Source: Amanita rubescens (Eukaryota > Basidiomycota > Agaricomycetes > Agaricales > Amanitaceae). From it: DNA of 64,000 bases. Below are positions 1 to 10,128 of this stretch, piece by piece (within the stretch, counting starts at the first letter, position 1; each line of letters begins with the position of its first letter). The notes under the pieces were generated by a model. It made no database searches. It had not been told where the DNA came from and saw nothing but the letters and a program-made list of their open reading frames with translations. The stretch is from NCBI GenBank assembly GCA_015039365.1, contig WION01000169.1, forward strand, positions 48,818 to 112,817. The letters run 5' to 3'. The position numbers were made by a program, and so were the translations under genes.

Positions 1-2291
1 CTCTTCACGCAAAATAGTTCATACTTGATGACCGAAATAATGGCTTGGTTTTCGTATGGACTGCCGACAAGCGGCGGCCCTCCCTAGCAATCATCATGAT
101 CAATATCATGCCATTCAAGTTGTGACCTTCACTTACATTTGGGGTGGTCGGGTAGATGAATTGCATATCACGTACGAGAGCGCGCACCACATCACCAGAT
201 CCCTTTTTCAATCCAAACTCGGACAAAATAGCCATATTTGCTGCCTGTTTAAAGTTTTTCCGCAGCCCTGATATACGCACTTCGAGCTTGACAGACTCAA
301 TATTAGTTCACATAGAGGGATTGAAGGAAAGGATCACGAACCACTTTTGAAAGTTCGCTTACATATTCCGAGTCTTCTTTAAGCCGATCCTTGATTGCGA
401 CGTACTTCCGTTGTGCTGCCGTGTTTGGCATGTGCATAACATAAGAAACGGCTTCGAGAAGCGCCTTCCGTTTCCAGATAGCACGCTTACCAAGATCTGG
501 GAATGCATTTTCAAAAATGATTTGACCTTCAATAATTGTTATCGCTCGACGAAGGACCAATTTCAGCTCCAACTGTTGTTTGGTTAAATTTATCTTCCCA
601 GTCTCATTGTATCTGATGAGCGTGAATGACGGCCATTCTACTGGCTCAAAGGCGCTATCTGCTTCAGTTACAGACTCAGATGAAGATAGCTCAATGAAGG
701 AATCTGGGTTGTAGTGATCATGAGGAGTAGCTGATTCAACACGGGCAATGACTCACCAATATCGTCCTCTTGACCTTCATTAGAAGCTTCTGTTATATCA
801 GTATAAATGTATCAGTGCCTCGCTTCAACTCGAGAAGGATCAACAAACCTTTGGGCTCGTGACCGCCTTGGACCTGGAGAGTCGGCGAACTCTCGTTGTT
901 GCTATCAGTCTCTAAAATCTCAATGGGTCGATTGCGGACGATAACGCTAGCCTTGCGCTTGCCAGGGTTAATGTGACCAACGGATGGATTCACCATAGGA
1001 CGCTAGGAATCAGGTATAGCACATGTAAGCTTATCTGCCTGGAAAAACGTTCACTTACTTCGTTCACAAGTGCATTCATTAAGCGCGTTGGCCTTTTCTT
1101 CAGCTCTTCCAGAGCCTCATCAGCAGATTCGTTTTGGTCGCTGGGGGATTCCGACGAGCCATCCGGCTCGGTTTCTTCCTCGGTGCAGGAAACATCTCCG
1201 TCTTCGACTTCAGACTGATGGACTATAATCTGTTTAACTGCATCACACCCGGTGAGTAGATGGTAACATCAAGGACGCAATGTTTATACCTTCTCTGCTG
1301 CTGGTGGCACGTGTTTTCTTCGTCTTAGATGGGATGGGAGGTAGACTAACTGTTGCTTTATCTTTGGACGATTGTCCAAGTCTTAGTCAGTAGCAGAACG
1401 GATCAATAGTAGCATAACGAACCTTGCCTGCCACTAGTGGTATTCTTGGCTACTTTTCGAGCAGATTTACGTGGCGCCGGTGGGACAGCGGTCCGACCTT
1501 GGGTGCGCTGCGGGGGAGTCTCTTCTTTGAAGCTTATCAGTACTGAAGGTAACGGTATATAAATGAATGACTTACTTGTATCTGGAGACCGTTAGTGGCG
1601 AGCGGAACATCATATGGATTGAAAGAACAAGGAATCGTGACGGTGGGCAAGTGACAACGTTGAAGTCGAACCGTGTGAAGAAAACAAGTTGTGATTGTCA
1701 GTGATCGTGAGAAGTGAGACTTGTGAGAGATCAACGCACTGCCTTTCGTCCTCTTGTTCACAGTCGTCGCTACAGGCGCTGGCCTCTTGCGTGGCCTGGT
1801 GCCGCTTCCTTGCGCTTGCAACCAAACTAGTGGTTAGACTCGATCAGAATTGTGACCGCCTGAGTTTCTTGCTGATGACTCACCAGCATTAGAAAGGGCC
1901 GTTACCTTTGCCCTACGAGGACCTTCAATGACGATAGAGGTGAGCAATAGTATGCTCTCATTATACTTCAAGTCACTTACCCTCGGTTATAAGCTCTTGA
2001 TCAGCTTGTTCAGCAGCCACCTTTTTGCGTGCCAGCTTGACTGCTGTACCCGGGCCACAACCCGAATTGTAAGTCAATTTCTGGACTTAATGACGAAAAT
2101 TATGACTGACCTTGAGCTGCAGATGGGGTATTAGCCTGTTTTTCAGCTGGAAGCGCCGGAGTGCTCCCTTGTGTGATGGAGCACCCATGACCGCTAGTAG
2201 TATCACCTGCTGGTCCGGCAGATTCAACATCTGGGCGATTATCGGCAACGCCAACTGTGTTCTTGGCTTTTTTCGATACGCGTTTAACCAT
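1..2291 (-). CDS. DUF6532-like multi-exon protein
   Basis: Multi-exon gene read leftward. ATG at 2291 opens an exon (2111-2291) rich in Lys, Ala and Pro. Several short exons follow with basic, low-complexity sequence, e.g. 1537-1810 region carrying RPRKRPAP. A folded C-terminal part is encoded at about 303-660 and 5-280. The C-terminal exons contain FENAFPDLGKR and a stretch ending in SELSKVV, then KLEVRISGLRKNFKQAA. This layout, a disordered basic N-terminus followed by a helical C-terminal domain, matches the basidiomycete DUF6532 family as I know it. The stop appears to be at 5-7, but another exon beyond the window edge cannot be excluded. Function of the family is unknown; many copies lie beside transposons, as here. 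Internal splice sites were only partly worked out, so it could also be decayed. Confidence 0.5.
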
Positions 2292-3479
2292 GGTAAGTCA
2301 GAGTTGAGCTCAGGAGTAGGGTATGTGTGCTCAGTCGTATTCAGAGCATCCCTTTTATACGGCCTCCTCTACCTACTTCGGCCGCTGTGTGGTACCCTTC
2401 GGCCGACAACCCCAGGCCCAACCGCTAGCCATCGCACTTGCTGTACGGCACCACCCTTCAATCCACGAACCCTCATTTTTGTTAGCAACTGGTGGGGTTT
2501 CCGTATAAGGTGATCAACTTCTTCGCTTGACTTCTTTTAGCATGACCGCTGATGCTTGTGTGCCAGGGCAATGCAATAGTTCAGGTACTGCGGCGTGTTA
2601 CCCCTTTCATCGGTTACCTGAAGATTTTGCTAGAATCAGGTCAGATTTCTGTATAAAGCAAATATATCTGCCTCTCATTTGATTGTATTCAGTTGGGCAT
2701 TGGCCTTGCCGATGAAGACCGTTTTGACCGCAATCATAGACCACCTCAGCTGAGGTGGATCTCCGACACATTACTCCAGATATCAATCTTGCCTCAATCC
2801 CCGGTGAGATGATACGCATCAGAGCCTGAGTCTATTCCGTTTTCGCATGATTAAATAAGGTATAGTCTAAATGATTCTAAGCATCACCGTTCGATTATAA
2901 TCTACATTCTTACAGGGTTTTCTACATTTTTTTTTCAGTTTTTGGGGGTTGGTTTCAGCTGCCCTTAGTTTTACGTGTAATCACCCATCCCCTGACCCCA
3001 TGCTGTGGTGCATTGTGCAGGTTGGTGGGGTCAGACGAGTAACCAGACCAGTACGGCCTGCTCCTTTGACTGTGCAGGCGAATTTGCACGCCTGTGGGCG
3101 TCTCACGATGGTTGTCTCGGATGATTAGACCCGCTGCTTCGAATCACCACTCATGCCCCTGCACTGCCTCATTTCACATTCAAGGTGACTGCCGTGTTCC
3201 TGGATGCCAACCCTGGCAACCGCTCATGACGGCTACCAATGATGGTTGGTTTGCTGCTCCGGCCGACGCCAAGATCACTGAGGAGAGTCCTGCCACTTAG
3301 GCTTTATTGTTTCATCTCTTCCCTGCTGCTTAGGCCTCGTCTTCTGCCGCCGTCGCTCCAGTCAACACTGAGATCACTGAAGAGCGTCCCGCTGCTTAGG
3401 CCTTGTTATTTCATCTTGTACCTTCACCCCTACCACTCCTTTTCCCCATTTTATCATTCCAGAAAAAGAAAGTTTGCCT
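2292..3479. other. Intergenic stretch between DUF6532-like gene and Plavaka element
   Basis: No convincing gene. It holds the divergent promoters of the two neighbours, a T-rich run near 2925-2945 and the imperfect tandem repeat at 3271-3417. I looked for a terminal inverted repeat of the Plavaka element here and could not identify one by eye. Confidence 0.4.
3271..3417 (+). repeat. Imperfect tandem duplication, period about 99 bp
   Basis: Two related blocks of about 48 bp (around 3271-3318 and 3370-3417) share the order agatcactga, gag(a/c)g, then gctta(g)gcctt..ttatttcatct. They sit just upstream of the Plavaka reading frame. Confidence 0.5.
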
Positions 3480-3738
3480 ATGGTGTATTGCGTAGGTTGT
3501 CGTCGAAATTTCAAGCCATCGGGGTTTGGCTTGCATATTCAACGGAGCAAAAATCCACTCTGTCTGGCAGCACACTACAGCCACCTGAAAGAGCTTGAGC
3601 AGGAGGAAGATGACGCTATGGAGGAAGAATATAATACAAATGATGTACCTCAGTTTGAGGGGGACTTTTTTGGCAATTACGAAGATGGTGATTTTGATTG
3701 GCCCAGTGATGAAGACGGTGGATCTCTGTTCATGGAAG

Positions 3739-3904
3739 GTAAGCTTATAGCATTGAATATGGTTGTTGACTCACTCACCCATAAATTGCAGGAAGTGATG
3801 GATGCGAAGATTTGGAGGAGGATGAGGTGGATCCTGAGGACGATACTGAAGGTAAGCTTATAGCATTAAATATGGTCACTGACTCACTCACCTGTAAATT
3901 GCAG
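3739..3904 (+). repeat. Tandemly duplicated intron-exon unit inside the transposase gene
   Basis: Introns 3739-3791 and 3852-3904 are both 53 bp and nearly identical (gtaagcttatagcatt... to aaattgcag). The 60 bp exon between them (3792-3851) is a copy of the start of the following exon (3905 onward). Both encode G-S-x-G/R-C-EDLEEDEVDPED. The repeat period is 113 bp and keeps the reading frame. Confidence 0.85.
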
Positions 3905-5072
3905 GGAGTGGTAGATGTGAAGATTTGGAGGAGGACGAGGTGGATCCTGAGGATAATACCGACGAGAGTGAAGTAGTGCAAGACGGTACCCACGTTGATG
4001 TTACGGAGCAGCCCCCACGACCAGAAGTTGCTACTTGCCCAGATGCGGCAGATGTGCATCAAGGAGGCAACATATACGTTAAAAAATTCATTCATAAATC
4101 GGCTGGTTCACCGATACAGAATCAAGAGCCGCTTAACAAGGATTACGACATTTATCAACAACATTTGTCCCAGCCTGCAAGTGGTGGAGACATTTACCAC
4201 CCTTTTACATCCAGAATCAACTGGGTGATTGCACGTTGGGCGAAGATCCATAAGATAGCCATATCAGCATTAGACGAACTTCTCAATGAGGTCAGTCAGG
4301 TTCAATATCACACGTCTCAAGTCTAACATCATTCATAGATAGCCGAAGACCTGGGACTCGCTTACAAGAACAGTCGAGAACTCAACAAGATTATTGATAC
4401 CCAATTACCTGGCCGCCCAAAATTTCATCAAGATGAAATCTCAATCTTAGGGGAGTCAGTGACATTGTACTCGCGCAATGTTGTGGAATGTATCAAGGCA
4501 CTTTATGGCGATGCTGAGTTTGCAAGTCACCTCGTATTTAGTCCAGAGCGTCACTACACTGGGCGAGATAAATCACAACGCATCTACCATGAGCTACATA
4601 CTGGGGAGTGGTGGTGGGAAGCCCAGGTAAGCAATAGCGCAACAACATTACTATCAGTTACTAACGAACATAATAGAAGATACTTGAGAAACGTAAACGT
4701 GGTGCTACAATTGTCCCCATCATCGTCACCACAGACAAAACCCAACTTACCCAATTTGGCAACAAATCTGCCTATCCGGCTTATTTTACTATTGGCAACC
4801 TCCCAAAACACATTCGCTGAAGGCCCTCTCATCGCGGCCAAATTCTCTTAGCGTATTTGCCATCTAGCAAGCTCACGCATATCCCAAATTTAGCCTCACG
4901 TCGCTGCTGCCTGGCAAACCTGTTTCATTCCTGCTTACAGCATATTCTGTCCCCACTTGAGAAGCTCGGTCTCCACGGAAAGATAATGAGGAGCGGCGAT
5001 GGTGTATTGCGACGTGTACATCCTATACTCGCCATTTATATAGGTGACTACCCCGAACAGCTTCTAGTTGCA

Positions 5073-5080
5073 GGGGTGAA
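5073..5080. repeat. Left 8 bp target site duplication of hAT-like element
   Basis: ggggtgaa directly left of the inverted repeat at 5081, repeated exactly at 6251-6258. Confidence 0.85.
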
Positions 5081-6250
5081 TAGTGCTGCAGAGTCCTGTC
5101 CTGTCCTGTCTTTCGGCCCCGGAGGGCAAGACCGAGGACAGGACCGAGGACTGAATCCTCCAAAAGCCAGAGGACAGGACCGAGACTGCAGCAGGACAGG
5201 ACTGCAGTCCTGTATCGGTCCTGGACCGGTCCTGACCGGTCTCGGACTGAAAGTGGTCTCAGACCGGTCTGGACTGGTCCTGACCGGTCCTGAGCAGTCT
5301 TGACAGAGAGCGGGGTACATAAGAGAGCTATGGGGTCCTGCGAGAGAGCTGGGTGCGCATGCGAGAGAGCTGGGAATCGGATGTGTGAGAGAGTTGGGGT
5401 GTGAGAGAGAGCTGGGGCCCAGGTGCGAGAGAGAGCGCTGGGGTGCATGTGCAAAAGAGCTGGGGTGCACGTGCGAGAGAGCTGGGGTGTGCGAGAGAGT
5501 TGGGGTGCGAGAGAAAGCTGGGATGCAGGCGCGAGAGATGGGGTGCATGAGAGAGAGGCTCGGGGTGCACGTGCGAGAGAGCTGGGGTGTGCGAGAGAGT
5601 TGGGGTGCGAGAGAGAGCTGGGGCCCAAGTGCGAGAGAGAGAGCACACTGGGTTGCACGTGAGAGAGAGCTGGGAAGGATGAGAGAGAGAGAGAGAGCTG
5701 GCGTGTGGGTGCAAGAGAGCCAGCGTGTGCGAGAGAGCTACCGGGGTGTGTGAGAGAGTTGGGTGCAAGAGAGAGCTGGGGCCCAGGAGCGAGAGAGAGA
5801 GCGGCGAGCGCGCACTGGGTTGCACGTGAGAGAGAGCTGGGATGCGTGTCGAGAGAGAGAGAGAGAGAGAGAGTGCGGGTGCAAGAGAACTGGCATGTGC
5901 GAGAGAGCTGGGGGCCGGGGTGTGCGAGAGAGTTGGGTGTGAGAGAGAGCTGGGGCCCAGGTGCGAGAGAGAGAGCTTGTTGAGTCCACGAAAGATGGCT
6001 GGCGAGAGAGCCTGGTGTGCTGAGAGCTGAGAGTACAGATTCACGAGGGAGAGAGCAGAGAGCCGATAAGATCGGTCGGGACCGGTCCTGACCGGTCCCG
6101 GCCAGTCCTCAGGATCTTGAGAAAACGAAAGACCGGGACCGGGACCAAGACGGGACCGAAAAAGACCAAGCTGTGGTCCGGTCTTTTATCGGTCCTACTC
6201 CGGTCTTTGACCAGTCCCGGACTGGTCCGAGACCGGACTCTGCAGCACTA
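5081..6250. mobile_element. Non-autonomous hAT-like element nested in Plavaka
   Basis: A 1,170 bp element with perfect 16 bp terminal inverted repeats: TAGTGCTGCAGAGTCC at 5081-5096 and its complement at 6235-6250. It is flanked by the 8 bp direct repeat ggggtgaa. An 8 bp duplication and ends beginning TAGTG fit the hAT superfamily (consensus YARNG). Both arms (5097-5310 and 6070-6234) are dense in GACCGGTCC-type words in both orientations, as expected of subterminal transposase-binding repeats. The core is a GA-rich minisatellite. It encodes no transposase, so movement would need an enzyme supplied elsewhere. Removing the element plus one duplication makes the transposase frame continuous again across AGV-K-SGECPKC, which dates this insertion after the host Plavaka. 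Confidence 0.88.
5315..6050 (+). repeat. GAGAGAGCTGGGGT minisatellite core
   Basis: About 735 bp built of variable 16-26 bp units, each a run of GA followed by GCTGGGG or GTTGGGG and a short variable GTGC-rich piece. Long open frames across it on both strands encode only Arg/Glu/Trp- or Ser/His/Pro-rich repeats and are not considered genes. Confidence 0.9.
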
Positions 6251-6258
6251 GGGGTGAA
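6251..6258. repeat. Right 8 bp target site duplication of hAT-like element
   Basis: ggggtgaa immediately right of the inverted repeat that ends at 6250; identical to 5073-5080. Confidence 0.85.
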
Positions 6259-7973
6259 GAGCGGCGAATGCCCCAAGTGTATGATAGATTCCAAGGAGCT
6301 CGGTTCGATCACTACTCCCCTTCAAAACCGGGATGTTACTGCAGTCCTCAATGCCTTCGAAAAGGCAGATAGCGACCCTTGTCAGTTTCTCACTGCCTGC
6401 GAGGCAGAGAAGATCAAGCCCCTTCACCACCCATTCTGGCAACATCTCCCCCTCGTCAACATCTTCCAGTCTCTTACACCCGATGTCTTACATCAACTCC
6501 ACCAAGGAGTTGTCAAACATCTAATAAAATGGCTTAAGGCTGCATACGGCACAGCTGAGATTGATGCGCGCTTTCAGCGCGTTGCCCCAAATCATCACAT
6601 TCGCATATTCAAGAGTGGAATTTCTGGCCTATCTCGGTTAACGGGAAAAGAGCATGACCAGATGTGTCGTATCTTGATGGGTATCGTTGTCGACATGCGC
6701 CTACCAGGGAACCTTGACCCATCTCGCCTAATACGTGCTGTTCGGGCAATACTGGATTTCCTCTACCTAGCCCAGTTGCCCATTCATAGTAGCAAGTCCT
6801 TACTAGCACTCGCTACATCTCTGCAAGAATTTCATGACAACAAGGCCATTTTTGTTGAACTCGGGATTCGTGAGCAATTCAATATACCCAAACTTCATAT
6901 GTGCCGACACTATGCCACATCAGTCCAACTCTTTGGAACCACAGACAATTATAACTCGCAACATACGGAGAGGTTACACTGCGAGCTTGCCAAGGGTGCC
7001 TATCGTACCACAAACCGGAAAGATGAGTTACCGCAGATGACAGCATGGTTAGAGAGGGACGACAAAATACATCGACATGAAAACTTCATTCAGTGGCGCG
7101 ATCCAAATGGCAGGACATCTCATACACCAGCACCTCAAACCCAGCTAGTACGAAGAAAACAGCACCGTCTAAAAATGACGCGCCGTCCATCGGCGCGCGG
7201 CATCTCGCTTGATGCGCTTACTTCAAGCTATGGTGCTACATACTTCAGGGATGCAATGGCATGCTTTGCGGCCCAATGGCGGAACCCACAGTTGAACCGA
7301 ATGCAGGTAGAATGGGAGGCCTGCAACATAAGCATGCCTTTCGTTTATGTTTCAGCATATCATCGCATCAAGTTTACTCCTGAGGATGACAACAGTGTTA
7401 TTGATGCTATCCATGTCCAGCCAAGCAGGAAGAACAAGCGAGGTCAGGTAATACCTGCATGGTTTGACACCGTCTTAGTCCGTATAAATGAGGCTGAAGG
7501 AAATACAGTGCATGGTACGTACATCATCTCACTACTACTACTACCCGTTTTAACTCTCCACTTCCAGCCTATCGCGTAGCCCAAGTTCGTGTCGTATTCA
7601 CCATTCCAGATGCAGCTGCCAAGCTATTATTCGGTCCCCTGGCACCCTCATACCTTGCATATGTCGAGTGGTTTACAGAGTTTCGGGCACGTCCAGAACC
7701 AAATCATGGCATGTATAAGGTCTCGCGTGCACGTCAAGGGCCTTCAAGGGTGGCGAGCATCATCTGCATCACGAAAATCTCCCAAAGTATACACCTTTTC
7801 CCGTTGGTTGGACATAGTATATCTCGTGACTTAAATAGTGATACGGTGTTGGAAGAAATCGACTGTTTCCTTGTTAATCCATTTAACGTGTCAGACACAT
7901 ATGTCCTTTTCAATTCATCAGTTCTGACATAGCTTAGTACAAAGTTGCATAGCCTAGACAAGACTAGACATTA

Positions 7974-8480
7974 TTAGACGTAAGTAGAGATAATTGGGTC
8001 TAAATGGCCAACGACGTTTTTCCTGATGCGGCGATTGCTGTCGCCAAGCAGATAGACACCTGCGTTCAACTTGTGTATGCCAAAACGTAGCTCATTCGGC
8101 ACGTCAAACTTCCTTGTAAAGGCTGGCAGAAAAATGCGCCATGCCTCTTCTCGCTTCGATAGAGCCTCGCGGCGCTCGGCATATGAGAGTTTGCAATACG
8201 GGTTGTCTACGACGCCTGCTGCGTGACAAGCGATGAGGTACTGTAGAACAATCGAAGAGCGTATAAAAATGTTGAATTCTTTTGATAATAGGGTGCACGT
8301 TCTGATGTCCTGGCCGTCCAGTTGCAGAAGAATCTGTTCACGCAGATCGAGAGGTAGCGCGAGTAAAGTGCTGGGGTTACTGCAGTTTTGGTTTGGACAG
8401 ATAGGAGCGCCGCTAATGCGCGCAAGATCTTGAAATTTCCAATCAGTATTGGCTTCAGCAGCCTCGTCACGGTCGCCCAT
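7974..8480 (-). CDS. F-box protein, probably truncated
   Basis: Single open frame of 168 residues from ATG at 8480. Residues about 39-75 form an F-box-like segment (LLALPLDLREQILLQLDGQD, then CTLLSKEF). It is followed by a helical region with a RREALSKREEAW motif common in fungal F-box proteins. Such proteins recruit substrates to SCF ubiquitin ligases through Skp1. Most fungal relatives are 400 residues or more, so this one lacks its substrate-binding part. It starts 42 bases after the Plavaka stop. Related but more decayed copies lie at 15130-15450 and 23328-23815, each upstream of an NLR gene. This copy has the longest open frame, but may still be a relic. Confidence 0.6.
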   Translation of the reverse strand: MGDRDEAAEANTDWKFQDLARISGAPICPNQNCSNPSTLLALPLDLREQILLQLDGQDIRTCTLLSKEFNIFIRSSIVLQYLIACHAAGVVDNPYCKLSYAERREALSKREEAWRIFLPAFTRKFDVPNELRFGIHKLNAGVYLLGDSNRRIRKNVVGHLDPIISTYV

Positions 8481-8505
8481 TGACGGCTAGGTTTCAAAAT
8501 AGGAT

Positions 8506-9520
8506 GTGATCGTGACAGCTACCGTCACTACCGGTACCGCTTCTTGGCAACGTCCCACCACTGCCTGGGCCTTTCTCGAGATTCCCGACGAATTGGAGCT
8601 TGACTACGTCAGTCAAACCACCCTCGATAAGCCACATATTTCCTGGTCAAAATGGAGCGAAGTTCCCTCTACTTTCCCCGCGTCTCATCGAAGTTATCGC
8701 CTTGAATCCCGCATCCGGCGCGAGGTCATCGATAGCATCTCAGATTGTCCGTATCGCAGCCTCTGGAGTCTTACCTATAATTGATCCATCGCGGGTGATG
8801 TGCCTGGAGGCAGATTCCATACTAGGGCCTTCGCACCACCACCTCTTAGTATTCATCAGACTATTCAGGTTCCCCAGTACATGAGCCATGCCGACGCTCC
8901 GATTACAATTGCGAAACCGAGAGGTGCGCTTACAAATCTCTTCAACCTCCTTGAAGCTGGGGCCAACACATCTTGTACCTCTACTGTATATTTTATATGC
9001 CTCATAATGGTACTGAAATCGCAAGCACCATCTGTCACACGATGAGCCGTACAATATTGGTTTCTTCTGCCCTTTGTTGTAATGAAGAGGGATAGTCGCC
9101 CGCTTTATCACTCAATCTGTTACGCAAGCTCAAATCACCTTTCGACACTATACTCAATGACGAGCGTGTCCCACCACAAGCATCAGCGCTACTTTTCAAA
9201 CCACAGGCATATCTTTCTTGTGGTCGAAACAGTTTCTGAGCTTACCGCGCTAAACGGATGAAAATTTCTGAAGCGGCCGGAGCGGGGTGACAACTTGTGG
9301 GTTATAGCAGTATGCGAAATGTTAATGGGGAACCTCAATGAGCGGGTACGTACCGTTATCTCCGATCTTCTCATCCCTGTGATCGTTTCACGTCATACGG
9401 GGGTTTGTATAAATAGCATATAGCGTGGAAACGAGCAGAGGAAAACGCAAGGGAAGCCACGAAAATAACCTACAGCGGAGCAAAAGAATAAATAGACGAA
9501 TAAATAAATACAAGTCCCAA
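8506..9520. other. Unassigned stretch with short open frames
   Basis: Open frames exist on both strands (e.g. plus 8506-8784 and minus 8740-9111), but none has a recognisable domain or a clear exon chain. I call no gene here. Confidence 0.3.
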
Positions 9521-10128
9521 TCAATAGTTCTGGGGGTAAAGAGTTATGCGACAATGAGCCGTCTTTCGTCCACGGTAATTAGTAGGACATCCAAATCGGC
9601 GTCCAGGCTGGGAACTACCACCATCGCGGCGTTCCTGTGCTGGCCGTTGCAGCGGAGGGCTACTAAATGCATTCTCCTGCATCCTCGCGAGGAGCCTTTC
9701 CAGTGCGCCAGGCTTCAACATTTTTCGGCCGCCATCATGCGGTGTCCGAATCTTATCCTTGTGAATCCTGTAAGGAACTCCGGCGTGAATCTCGCCCGTG
9801 CCCCCGATCACATACTCGCTTGCAGGCACTTTGTGAGTCCTGTCCGGCCAGTGACTCGAAAATGGGGCAACGAGGAATATTTCACCCGATTCGGTTGATT
9901 TCCCTACAATAATAATCGCGTGGATGGCTCTCAGGTTGAGATAGCCTTTCCGACTCCGGGGCACCTCTGGATCCTGTTGGCGTAGAGAAAAATTAGCAAT
10001 CAGGTATATCGGTCGCCGACAATGAGAAGGGTACTGACATAATCTCCTGTCCGAGCATAGTGTACAGTGCCGATGAGGGTGTCGTTGTCGTAATCAGAAC
10101 GGTTGAGGTGGCAGTTGGATAGATCCAT
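9521..10128 (-). CDS. Hypothetical protein, two exons, 180 residues
   Basis: ATG at 10128; exon 1 is 10039-10128 (30 codons) and exon 2 is 9521-9973 (151 codons with stop). The 65 bp intron runs from GTCAGT to AACAG. The joined frame reads MDLSNCHLNRSDYDNDTLIG... then VPRSRKGYLNLRAIHAIIIVG. Exon 2 contains EIFLVAPFSSHWPDR and a basic Ser/Gly/Arg-rich tail. No signal peptide or membrane segment. I do not recognise a family. The precise codon-phase join and a protein-like composition in the first 100 residues support a real gene. Confidence 0.5.

Larger units (their letters stand above)
3480..7932 (+). pseudogene. Plavaka-type (CACTA group) transposase gene, broken
   Basis: Transposase-type protein of the Agaricomycete Plavaka family. 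Exons by frame continuity: 3480-3738, 3792-3851, 3905-4290, 4339-4626, 4677-5080 continuing at 6259-7514, and 7568-7932. The N-terminus carries a zinc-finger-like YCVGC...H...C segment. Next comes an acidic linker, then the family's hallmarks: IGDYPEQ, a CPKC pair at the hAT junction, HMCRHYA, the ERLHCELAK block, MTAWLERDDK, and the C-terminal YVEWF and NHGMYKV motifs. Two breaks are visible: an in-frame TGA at 4818-4820 between GNLPKHIR and RPSHRG, and the 1,170 bp insertion at 5081-6250. Apart from these the frame is continuous to the stop at 7930-7932. The family's role is cut-and-paste transposition in the nucleus. This copy should be inactive. Confidence 0.85.

Noticed and set aside
5328..6044. 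Long open frames on both strands with Ser/His/Pro- or Arg/Glu/Trp-rich repeats
   Set aside because: They lie entirely in the GA-rich minisatellite of the hAT-like element. Open frames arise because the repeat lacks stops; no unique sequence or start context supports a gene.
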